Virus record (IMG/VR): IMGVR_UViG_3300035183_001487
Coordinates: 1-64,000 of that record
DNA from: a virus
Direction: 5' to 3' (one strand)
DNA length: 64,000 nt
The notes below the pieces were generated by a model, which did no database searches, was not told where the DNA came from, and was given only the letters and a program-made list of their open reading frames with translations. Shown piece by piece: positions 21,325 through 27,913 of this stretch (position 1 is its first letter; every line of letters starts with the position of its first letter). The translations under genes were made by a program, and so were the position numbers.

Positions 21325-23207
21325 TGCAGAGCTTCGGATTCCATCCCGTGAACGGCGGCTCCCTGTTCGGGCACCTTGGGCAGGCTGCGCAAGTGGCCCA
21401 CGACCCCCGGGCGCCTGAAGACGAGCGCAGCGACGCCGCCAAGGAGACCTTCCGGCAGTTCTACGATCCCGGCTCGGTGGCCGGCCCGGACCTGCGCCAG
21501 GTGATCTCGGAATGGGCCAAGCTCATGCAGGCCGAGAAGAACGCGCGGGCCCTGCAGAAGAGCTTGAAGGAGCGCCAGGCCAGCCCGGCGGACCCCAAGG
21601 CGCAGACCGAGAGCGGGCTGTGGAAGACGGCCGCTTCGGGGCTCTACCTGTCGAAGCCCGGGATCCCCTTCGTCACCCTCCGGCAGATGGGCCGGACGGT
21701 GGAGGTCGCGCAGGCGGCCCACCGGACCCGCATCCGGCAGGTCCTGGCCTTCAGCCAGCGGAGCCAGAAGGACGACATCGTGGGCTGGCGCCTGAAGGCC
21801 AAGGACCCGAACGCCACGCTCGGCGACGACCACACGGCCTTCCTGGCCTGGCTCTCCGACTGGGTGCAGAACGGCGGGGACGAGGAATCGGCGCTCCGAC
21901 GCCGGCGGCTGGGCCGCCAGGGCATCCGCACCTTCCTGTCCCTGCTCACCGACGATTCCCTGACCATGGACCACGCCGCCGTGGAGACGGTGCCCTACCG
22001 GGAGGGCCCCGGGCTCTCGGCCTTCTTCCTGCGGGACTCCGCGACGTTCTTCCTCTCGCGCACCTTCGGCGACGCCGACGCCGACGACATCTACGCCTAC
22101 CAGGACCTGATCCGCAACGCCGGGAAGCAGCAGCCCTTCCGCTACGAGGAGCTGGCGATCTTCCAGCGGAACCTCTCGAGCGACGTGGACCGCGTCGGCT
22201 ACGGCTACAGTGAGCTGGAGGCCTCGCTGGACACCCTCGGGAACTTCCTGCAGGCCATGGCCTACACCCGCGAGGGCCTGGACAACAACGCCATCCCCCG
22301 CGGCATCCTCGTGCTCTCGGGCTCCTACTCCCCGGAGCAGATGACGGCCTTCCAGGCGATGTGGCAGGCCAAGGTCCGGGGCGTCCAGAACGCCCACGGC
22401 CTGCCCGTCCTGCAGTCCCGGGGCCAGCAGGGGGATGTGAAGTACGTCCAGACGAGCGGCCAGATCTCGGAAATGGCCTTCGTGAAGTGGATCTCGCTGC
22501 AGGCCTCGATCTTCTGCTCGATCTACGGCATGGACCCCATGGAGCTGTCCATGGAGGCCTTCTCGGCGTCCAGCCGCGGCCCGCTGGCCGGCGACGACAC
22601 CGCCGAGCGCCTGGCCGCGGCCCGGGACAAGGGCCTGGCCCCCTTCCTGGCCGACATCGAGTCCTTCGTCACCGACGAGCTGATCGCCCGCTGGGTCCCC
22701 TGGGCCCAGTTCCAGTTCTGCGGCGTGAACCCGGGCGACCTGAAGGCCAAGGCGGACCTGACGGCCCGCATGCAGACCATCGATGAGGCCCGGGCCTCGC
22801 TCGGGTTGCCGAAGCACCCCATCGCCTGGCTCGGGGCCCTGCCCGCCGACGCCAGCCTCCAGAGCGCCGAGTTCCAGCGCGCCTCCGCGGTCTTCACGCT
22901 CAACGAGGGCCGCCGGGCCTGGGGCGGCCTGGACGAGTACCCCAACCCCATCATGGGCGCGACGCCGCTCAATCCCTCCCTGCAGGCCAGCTACAACCAG
23001 GCGATCCAGGGGCAGGGCGGGGGCGACGAGCAGGACGGGGAAGATCCCTTCGCCGGTGAAGGTGAAGACGCTGAGGCCGGGGCCTCGGACGGGCCGCCCG
23101 AAGACGAGGGCGGGGGGGGCCTTGGGGGGCCCCCTGAGTCCGCCGAGGCCCCGACGGCCGGTGCCGAAGTGGCCCGCCGCCTGGAGGCCCTGAAGGGCGG
23201 TGCGTGA
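21324..23207 (+). CDS. Portal protein
   Basis: 627 residues; forms the dodecameric DNA gate at one capsid vertex. Assigned from position directly after the large terminase and before a Mu F-like head protein, from length, and from the pattern of a portal core: PFVTLRQMGRTVEVAQ (about 112), FAYRYEELAIF-like strand PFRYEELAIFQRN, VGYGYSELEASL, then a long helix LGNFLQAMAYTREGLDNN and KYVQTSGQISEMAFVKWISL. The last 60 residues are acidic and Gly/Glu-rich, probably disordered inside the head. Confidence 0.82.
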   Translation: MQSFGFHPVNGGSLFGHLGQAAQVAHDPRAPEDERSDAAKETFRQFYDPGSVAGPDLRQVISEWAKLMQAEKNARALQKSLKERQASPADPKAQTESGLWKTAASGLYLSKPGIPFVTLRQMGRTVEVAQAAHRTRIRQVLAFSQRSQKDDIVGWRLKAKDPNATLGDDHTAFLAWLSDWVQNGGDEESALRRRRLGRQGIRTFLSLLTDDSLTMDHAAVETVPYREGPGLSAFFLRDSATFFLSRTFGDADADDIYAYQDLIRNAGKQQPFRYEELAIFQRNLSSDVDRVGYGYSELEASLDTLGNFLQAMAYTREGLDNNAIPRGILVLSGSYSPEQMTAFQAMWQAKVRGVQNAHGLPVLQSRGQQGDVKYVQTSGQISEMAFVKWISLQASIFCSIYGMDPMELSMEAFSASSRGPLAGDDTAERLAAARDKGLAPFLADIESFVTDELIARWVPWAQFQFCGVNPGDLKAKADLTARMQTIDEARASLGLPKHPIAWLGALPADASLQSAEFQRASAVFTLNEGRRAWGGLDEYPNPIMGATPLNPSLQASYNQAIQGQGGGDEQDGEDPFAGEGEDAEAGASDGPPEDEGGGGLGGPPESAEAPTAGAEVARRLEALKGGA

Positions 23208-24280
23208 TGCCCGCCGTGCTCGACCAGCGCCTCGTGGCCCTGGGGGGCGACTACCGCCTGGGCTCGGTGGCCCCCAAGCCCCCCCGGCCGCTCCTGAAGG
23301 CCTTGGGGCGCCGGCGCGTGCCCTCCAGGCCGCCCTCTGCCGCCCAGGTGGAGGCCGAGCGCCCCTTCTGGGGCCCGCACCCGGACCCGGCCATCGCCTA
23401 CATCGAGGACGAGTTCTGGCGGCCCGGCTCCCGGTTCCTGACGGCCCTGCTGTCCCACGCCCTCGGGAAGCAGGTCCGCCCCCTCGCCAAGGCCTACGGC
23501 CTCCCCGCCGGGGCGATCCCCGGGTGGGGGGAGGTCGCAGACCTCTTCCGGAAGGACCTGGACCCCGAGCACCTGATGGCCGGCTGGGGCCGCGTGATCG
23601 ACAAGCTGGTGACCGGGCTGTTCCCCGCCACCACGAAGGAGCACGTGGCCCGGGGCATGGCCCTGCGGGCCCACCTGCTGCACAAGGCGGGGGAGCGCGT
23701 GGCCGCCGGGGACCTGCCAGCCTGGACGACGGCGGTGCGGGGGATGTCCGCGGTGCAGCGCCAGGCCATGGCCTGGACCAAGGCTCGGGCGGTGCAGTAC
23801 ATGACCGCCCTGGACGCCAAGGCCCGGGACGCCCTGATGTCCACCCTGCTCGTCTCCCGGGAGGCCGGGGAAGGGGTGGGGCAGCTGCAGCGCCGCCTCT
23901 TCGACGGCTTCTCCACGCTGAACCGGGACTGGCGGCGCGTGGCCCTGACCGAGACCGCGGCCGCGGTGTCCAATGGCGCCCTGGCCTCGGTGAACCCCGC
24001 CGAGGGCTGGCTGGCGGAGTGGGTGGCTGGCCCCAAGGCCTGCCCCTTCTGTAAGGCCATGGGCGGGCGCCGCTTCACCGTGGTCAGCCCTGACGCCCCC
24101 AAGAAGGACGGCACCACGCAGGTCTGGGCCGGGAAGTCGAACCACGGGCGCTCCGCCCACAAGTACTCCGAGAAGCTGGGCCGCTTCCGCACGCCTGACG
24201 AGCTGTGGTGGCCCTGCCTGCCTGTCCACCCGAACTGCGCATGCACCTGGGTGCTGCGCCGCAAGCCCAAGAAGCCCTGA
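23207..24280 (+). CDS. Minor head protein, Mu F / SPP1 gp7 type
   Basis: 357 residues. The C-terminal Mu F-like domain is clear: DWRRVALTETAAAVSNGAL, GPKACPFCKAMGGRRF and HPNCACTW, with cysteine pairs and His arranged as in the family. The N-terminal 200 residues are helical. Such proteins are ejected or sit at the portal and are needed for head morphogenesis. Coupled to the portal gene by TGATG; GTG 23204 is an alternative start. Confidence 0.85.
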   Translation: MPAVLDQRLVALGGDYRLGSVAPKPPRPLLKALGRRRVPSRPPSAAQVEAERPFWGPHPDPAIAYIEDEFWRPGSRFLTALLSHALGKQVRPLAKAYGLPAGAIPGWGEVADLFRKDLDPEHLMAGWGRVIDKLVTGLFPATTKEHVARGMALRAHLLHKAGERVAAGDLPAWTTAVRGMSAVQRQAMAWTKARAVQYMTALDAKARDALMSTLLVSREAGEGVGQLQRRLFDGFSTLNRDWRRVALTETAAAVSNGALASVNPAEGWLAEWVAGPKACPFCKAMGGRRFTVVSPDAPKKDGTTQVWAGKSNHGRSAHKYSEKLGRFRTPDELWWPCLPVHPNCACTWVLRRKPKKP

Positions 24281-24293
24281 AAGGAGGGGACCC

Positions 24294-24938
24294 ATGGCCA
24301 CCAAGAAGGACGCCTTCTTCGTCTCGAACTACACGACGGTCTTCAAGAATCCGGAGATCGTGGGCCGGCCCGCGGCCGAGATCGTGGAGGCCTTCGACGC
24401 CTACCTGGACGCCCTCGTCGCCGCCGGGACCCTGGACCCGAGCGACCCCCAGAACCCGAGCGTCGGCTACCCCGTGCCCTACGCCACGGCCCAGGCTGCG
24501 GCCGCGGCTGCAGCGGTGGAAATCTTCCCCGTCAGCCTGGACGCCGCCGTGATCCCCGCCTTCCAGAAACAGGTGGCCGCCATCGTGGACGCCATGAGCG
24601 ACCTCGGCATGGTGGGCCCCCAGCTGCTTGCCGGGCATCTGGCCGCCATGGCCATCGACTCCGGCGACCCGCAGACCTCGGATCCTGGCGTCCTGGTCTT
24701 CGACCCGTGCGTCGTGGTGGTCACCGACGACAACAACGATCCCATCGAGGGCGTGGTGGTCCACTTCGCTGGCACCGGGCTCACGCCGGCCAACGCGACG
24801 GACACCACGGACGCGGCAGGCCTGGCCTCCTCGGGCGCCGTGACCGCGGCCGCCTCGGGCGTGAAGACCCTGCTCGCCACCATCCCGAACACGGCGCTGT
24901 CCGCGACCTTCCATCTCACCGCTACCCCCGCCCCCTGA
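24294..24938 (+). CDS. Ig-like virion protein A (probable decoration)
   Basis: 214 residues. N-terminal helical region (EIVEAFDAYLDALVAAGTLD) that is paralogous to gene 24975, and a C-terminal bacterial Ig-like (Big_1 type) domain (about 135-214: VVVVTDDNNDPIEGVVVHF, then ATDTTDAAGLASSGAVT). Ig-like domains on phage virions usually bind surfaces weakly. Strong SD AAAGGAGGGG. Placed between head genes, so a capsid decoration protein is likely. Confidence 0.55.
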   Translation: MATKKDAFFVSNYTTVFKNPEIVGRPAAEIVEAFDAYLDALVAAGTLDPSDPQNPSVGYPVPYATAQAAAAAAAVEIFPVSLDAAVIPAFQKQVAAIVDAMSDLGMVGPQLLAGHLAAMAIDSGDPQTSDPGVLVFDPCVVVVTDDNNDPIEGVVVHFAGTGLTPANATDTTDAAGLASSGAVTAAASGVKTLLATIPNTALSATFHLTATPAP

Positions 24939-24944
24939 AGCCCT

Positions 24945-24961
24945 GGCTCCGCTCTGGAGCC
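24945..24961 (+). repeat. Small hairpin before gene 24975
   Basis: GGCTCC, loop GCTCT, GGAGCC, 3 bp before the AGGAGG SD. No U tract. Perhaps a processing or translation-control hairpin between the two paralogous genes. Confidence 0.3.
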
Positions 24962-24974
24962 GTAGGAGGACGCC

Positions 24975-25664
24975 ATGGCCACCGCCTTCGATACCTTCCT
25001 GGAAACCGCAGCCCCGGCGCTCGCCGGGAACCCCGACGCCCACGGCACGAACCTCAGCCCCGGGGAGGTCGTGGAGCGCTTCGAGGAGTACCTGGACGCC
25101 CTTGTGGGCGCAGGCATCATCGACCCGAAGGACCCCGAGACCTTCAACCCGCTGGTCCGCGCCACCATCGAGCCCATCATGGCCGCCGAGGCTGTGCGGG
25201 GCATGCCGCTCTGGGGCAGCACCAAGCCCGCGGACGCCGTGGCCCGTGCCATGGCCATCATGGAGGCCCTGGCCGACCGCGGGCTGGTCGAGAAGCGCAT
25301 GCTGGCGGGGCACATCGCCTCCGTCGAGAAGACCCAGGGCGATGAGCAGATCTACTCGCCGGGTTCGGTCGCGGCCGTGGACCTGATCGTCACGGTCCTG
25401 GACGACTTCGGGGATCCCGTGGAGGGCGTGCCCTTCGTCTTCCAGGCGGTCGAGAGCGTGGACGATGGGAACACCTACAACAACGGGGACCCGCTCGAAG
25501 TGGCGACCGACGTCAATGGCGAGGCGAACGGGGGGCCGCCAGAGAACGGCGTAGGGACGTACCACATCACCGCCCGCTGCAACGGGCTTGCGGACCTGAC
25601 CTTCACCGTCACGCGGTTGGCCGGCGGTGGCGGCGGGGGTGGCGGTGGCGGCGGGGGCGCCTGA
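24975..25664 (+). CDS. Ig-like virion protein B with poly-Gly tail
   Basis: 229 residues, paralogue of gene 24294: EVVERFEEYLDALVGAGIID matches the same helix there. C-terminal Ig-like domain (about 130-215: VDLIVTVLDDFGDPVEGVPF, TDVNGEANGG, GTYHITARC), then a run of glycines ending the protein. The Gly tail is repeated GGT/GGC codons and may vary by slippage. Head decoration is inferred. Confidence 0.55.
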   Translation: MATAFDTFLETAAPALAGNPDAHGTNLSPGEVVERFEEYLDALVGAGIIDPKDPETFNPLVRATIEPIMAAEAVRGMPLWGSTKPADAVARAMAIMEALADRGLVEKRMLAGHIASVEKTQGDEQIYSPGSVAAVDLIVTVLDDFGDPVEGVPFVFQAVESVDDGNTYNNGDPLEVATDVNGEANGGPPENGVGTYHITARCNGLADLTFTVTRLAGGGGGGGGGGGGA

Positions 25665-25673
25665 TCGGTCCCC

Positions 25674-25703
25674 TTGACGGCGCCGCTGGGCGTTGTCCCA
25701 TTT
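25674..25703 (+). promoter_or_regulatory. Promoter of the tRNA, TTGACGGCGCCGCTG class
   Basis: -35 TTGACG (25674-25679); a weak -10 near 25697-25703 (CCCATTT). Shares TTGACGGCGCCGCTG, TTGT and a downstream CCGATCCGC with 13781. A start near 25710 would place the tRNA at the very 5-prime end of the transcript. Confidence 0.45.
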
Positions 25704-25712
25704 CCGATCCGC

Positions 25713-25787
25713 TGCGGGGTAGCTCAGTGGGAGAGCGACGGTTTCATACGCCGAAGGTCGCCGGTTCAAATCCGGCCCCCGCTACCA
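25713..25787 (+). tRNA. tRNA with CAT anticodon (Met or Ile2)
   Basis: Cloverleaf visible: acceptor bases GCGGGG pair with CCCCGC (six pairs, position 1-72 is T-T unpaired), D stem GCTC/GAGC, anticodon loop TTCATAC with anticodon CAT (25745-25747), T arm GCCGG TTCAAAT CCGGC, discriminator A and encoded CCA. The anticodon stem has only four pairs (27-43 is A-A). CAT could read Met, act as initiator (unpaired 1-72 would fit, but the three G-C pairs of initiators are absent) or, after lysidine modification, decode AUA. Confidence 0.85.
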
Positions 25788-25855
25788 ACACCCCGGAACC
25801 AGGCCCTGCACCCTCCCCCCGCATGGCTCCTTGCTGGTTCCGGGGTGTTCCTTTT
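25787..25855 (+). terminator. Strong intrinsic terminator after the tRNA
   Basis: Perfect 16-bp inverted repeat (25787-25802 and 25834-25849; arms begin AACACCCCGG and CTGGTTCCGG) followed by CCTTTTCT. The left arm begins on the last A of the tRNA CCA end, so termination would leave an almost mature 3-prime end. The 31-nt loop is C-rich. Confidence 0.75.
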
Positions 25856-25866
25856 CTGGAGGGCCC

Positions 25867-26124
25867 ATGAGCCTGCGATTCGACCAGAAGGTGCACAACG
25901 ACGGCCCCGAGTTCCTGTGCCTCGGGGACACGGCTATCCGGAAGTGCGAGGTCGCCCAGGTGGCCGTCATCGACGGCAATCTGTCCGACAAGCGCGTGGA
26001 CATCCGCTTCACCCTCACGGCGGGCGGCCACGTGCAGCACGGCTTCAAGAGCGCCGAGCAGGTGAACAAGATCCTGGCGGCCTGGGGCCTCTTCTACACG
26101 CCCAACGCCGACGACGAGGCCTGA
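25867..26124 (+). CDS. Hypothetical virion-region protein
   Basis: 85 residues, beta-rich (LRFDQKVHNDGPEFL, AQVAVIDGNLSDKRVDIRF). SD GGAGGG 4 bp before ATG 25867 follows directly after the terminator. No family recognised; the short beta protein could be a head or connector accessory. Confidence 0.5.
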   Translation: MSLRFDQKVHNDGPEFLCLGDTAIRKCEVAQVAVIDGNLSDKRVDIRFTLTAGGHVQHGFKSAEQVNKILAAWGLFYTPNADDEA

Positions 26125-26125
26125 C

Positions 26126-26223
26126 GTGGCGGCCATCCCCGCCGACAAGCGCATCCACGTCTACGCCGGGGTGATCGTGGGCCTGGTGGCCTTCCGCGGC
26201 GCCTACTGGGCCCTTGGCGACGT
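26126..26223 (+). pseudogene. Possible truncated membrane protein gene at block boundary
   Basis: GTG at 26126, just after the previous stop, starts a frame reading AAIPADKRIHVYAGVIVGLV and AFRGAYWALGDVYPAWWWAR, which looks like the beginning of a phage membrane protein (DKRxH followed by a glycine-rich transmembrane helix). At about 26224 it runs into the 3-prime end of a convergent gene, and further in-frame residues (to 26881) have no sensible composition. Likely a gene cut by arrival of the leftward block; an intact short protein cannot be excluded. Confidence 0.3.
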
Positions 26224-26643
26224 CTACCCGGCCTGGTGGTGGGCCCGGATCTCGGCGTTCGCGCCTCGGATGATGGCGATCTTGGCCCGGCGTGTGGCCT
26301 TCCGCTGGGACCTGACGGCGCCCCTGTCCAGGTGCTGCAGCTCGGGGTTGTCGCGGATCCACTGGCGTACCCGCTCCCGGGAGACCCCGAAGGCCTCGCC
26401 GGCCTTCGCCAGCGACCCATCTGGCGCGGTGAGGATCCGCTCGAGGGTGGGCAGCATCTTGGCGATGCGGGCCTTCTTCTGGGCGATCTGGGCCTCGATG
26501 TGCGCCCTGGAGGGCCGCATGGCGTGGGGCTTGGGGAGCGTCCTGGGGTCATTGGCGGCGATGCGGTGCTCCTTCCTGCAGGCGGTGCAGACCGTCCGGC
26601 CCCCGTTGCAGCCCTGGCCGCAGAATTCGCAGGGGGTGCGCAT
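26224..26643 (-). CDS. Zinc-finger plus HTH DNA-binding protein
   Basis: 139 residues. N-terminal CEFCGQGCNGGRTVCTACRK forms a probable zinc site; residues 75-105 (LAKAGEAFGVSRERVRQWIR) read as a sigma-region-4-like helix-turn-helix; the C terminus is basic. Last gene of the small leftward operon driven from 27677. Possible transcription regulator. Confidence 0.6.
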   Translation of the reverse strand: MRTPCEFCGQGCNGGRTVCTACRKEHRIAANDPRTLPKPHAMRPSRAHIEAQIAQKKARIAKMLPTLERILTAPDGSLAKAGEAFGVSRERVRQWIRDNPELQHLDRGAVRSQRKATRRAKIAIIRGANAEIRAHHQAG

Positions 26644-26645
26644 GG

Positions 26646-26924
26646 TCAGGCTCCGCCCTGGGCCAGCAGGTCCCGGAACTCGCGCTGCAGGCGCGGCAGG
26701 TCGCCGTGGGAGACGAACCCCAGGACGAGGCGCAGCCGCTCGCGGTCCAGGCCCAGGGATGCGACTGGCTCGTGCTGGGAGAGCAGGTGGGCGATGTTGC
26801 GGTGCATGGTGGCCAGCTCGAGGCGGGCCGCGGCGTTCTCGGATTCCGCGCGCCAGCGGCGGACATGCTCCTCTTCCATGAAGAGATGGGCGAGGTCGAA
26901 GGTTCCAGCCGGGAGGAGGTCCAT
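26646..26924 (-). CDS. Hypothetical helical protein
   Basis: 92 residues, all-helical pattern (EEEHVRRWRAESENAAARLE, MHRNIAHLLSQHE). ATG 26924 overlaps the upstream stop (TGATG). Function unknown. Confidence 0.5.
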   Translation of the reverse strand: MDLLPAGTFDLAHLFMEEEHVRRWRAESENAAARLELATMHRNIAHLLSQHEPVASLGLDRERLRLVLGFVSHGDLPRLQREFRDLLAQGGA

Positions 26925-27238
26925 CACGCCCCCCCTTCCGTTTCGGCGATGGCGGCCTCGGCGATCTTGATGCCCTTGTCCATCGTTTCCAGGTCGTCGG
27001 GGTCCGACTTGTAGAGCCCGCAGATCTGCTTCAGCGCTTCCAGCAGCTTGGGCGCGGCGGCAATGGTCCGGAGGTAGCGCAGCTCCGCGATTTCGTCGCG
27101 GTCGAGGGCCAGATGGAGGGCTTCGGCCCGGCGGAAGGCGCTGAGGCTCTCGGCCTCGTCCCGAACCTTGGTTTCCAGCTCGCTCAGGCGCTCGGACACG
27201 AGGGCGGGGGTGATGGGGGTTGAGGTGTGCTCGGCCAT
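26924..27238 (-). CDS. Hypothetical coiled-coil protein
   Basis: 104 residues. Central coiled coil (SERLSELETKVRDEAESLSA) then RTIAAAPKLLEALKQICGLY, a phrase often met in small phage proteins of unknown function. ATG overlaps the upstream stop (TGATG). Confidence 0.5.
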   Translation of the reverse strand: MAEHTSTPITPALVSERLSELETKVRDEAESLSAFRRAEALHLALDRDEIAELRYLRTIAAAPKLLEALKQICGLYKSDPDDLETMDKGIKIAEAAIAETEGGA

Positions 27239-27612
27239 CACCGCACCTCTTCCGCGACGCCCGCGTAGGCGTGGAAGATCCGGACGGGGCGGTTCAGCCC
27301 CACTTCGGCCTCGCGGGCCGTGGTCACGCGGGCCATGGCCAGGGCGTCCCGCTTGCTCCAGAGGGCCGCGCCGGTCCAGAAGTCGCCACCGCGGATCAGC
27401 AGGCTGTACCGGCCCCCGCCGTTCTCGCGCTGCTCGTGGCAGAGGGTCAACCAGCCGCCCTCAACGGCATCATCCAGGCCGGATTCCTGCACCTGGACGG
27501 CCCATCCCTGGCCGATGAGCGCCGGGGCGTCCCCGGGGCGGTTCATGCCGCGCATCGGCGGCGGCGGGCAGGAGTGGAATCCGGCGCGCTGGGCGTTGGT
27601 GAGGGTCGTCAT
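27238..27612 (-). CDS. Hypothetical protein, first gene of the 27677 operon
   Basis: 124 residues from ATG 27612 (SD ACAGGAG). Beta-rich with GRYSLLIRGGDFWTGAALWS and WLTLCHEQR. Family not recognised. It is the first gene after an operator copy, a promoter and a CCGAAA-loop hairpin, so it and the three genes after it are likely under repressor control. Confidence 0.55.
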   Translation of the reverse strand: MTTLTNAQRAGFHSCPPPPMRGMNRPGDAPALIGQGWAVQVQESGLDDAVEGGWLTLCHEQRENGGGRYSLLIRGGDFWTGAALWSKRDALAMARVTTAREAEVGLNRPVRIFHAYAGVAEEVR

Positions 27613-27618
27613 CGTGGG

Positions 27619-27642
27619 CTCCTGTGTCTGGTTTTCGGCCAG
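27619..27642 (-). promoter_or_regulatory. CCGAAA-loop leader hairpin and SD
   Basis: On the minus strand: stem CTGG, loop CCGAAAA, stem CCAG (27642-27628), then ACACAGGAG. Loop starts 39 nt after the -35 box and 15 nt before AGGAG, matching the other family members. Confidence 0.5.
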
Positions 27643-27648
27643 TGGCAC

Positions 27649-27677
27649 TAGGTTCGCCCCCGCGCTTACGAAGTCAA
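27649..27677 (-). promoter_or_regulatory. Leftward promoter of the small accessory operon
   Basis: Minus strand -35 TTGACT (27677-27672), 17-bp spacer, -10-like AACCTA (27654-27649). Same element combination as at 3888 and 9596. An operator-like 20-mer ends 1 bp upstream of the -35 box. Confidence 0.5.
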
Positions 27678-27678
27678 G

Positions 27679-27698
27679 CCCCAAAACACCCCAAATTG
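27679..27698. promoter_or_regulatory. Operator-like 20-mer, copy 3
   Basis: CCCCAAAACACCCCAAATTG; 19 of 20 bases equal the copy at 3865. Two half sites spaced about 10 bp. Links this accessory operon, 24 kb away, to the same regulator as the early region. Confidence 0.5.
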
Positions 27699-27702
27699 CC
27701 CC

Positions 27703-27906
27703 CTACCGCCCGTCCGGGTTCCCCTGGACCTGGGCCATGGCCCCCGCCTGCTCCGCCCAGCCGTCGAGGTTCGCCTCCGTAGGGGCCTCCAGGCGCCGGG
27801 CGAAGTGCTCCACGCCCTCGCCTTGGGCCCGGGCGATGCTGGCCTGGGTCCGCTGGATGTCGGCTTCGATGGCGGCCAGGAGGCGGCGGGCGGGGTCGTT
27901 TTCCAT
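27703..27906 (-). CDS. Hypothetical short helical protein
   Basis: 67 residues from ATG 27906 (GTGAGG SD); overlaps the polyvalent gene end in an alternative start at 27924. ARRLLAAIEADIQRTQASIA and HFARRLEAPTEANLDGWAEQ are helical. Last gene of the long leftward operon. Confidence 0.45.
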   Translation of the reverse strand: MENDPARRLLAAIEADIQRTQASIARAQGEGVEHFARRLEAPTEANLDGWAEQAGAMAQVQGNPDGR

Positions 27907-27913
27907 GGTGGCC

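Noticed and set aside
25713-25787. The tRNA as the phage attachment site
   Set aside because: The integrase is 25 kb away and the tRNA sits within the head gene cluster with its own promoter and terminator. I saw no partial tRNA duplicate near the integrase; the true attachment site is probably just left of position 1.
26126-26881. A 251-codon membrane protein on the plus strand
   Set aside because: Only the first 30-35 codons look like protein; the rest is the shadow of two minus-strand genes with zinc-finger and HTH patterns and their own TGATG coupling.
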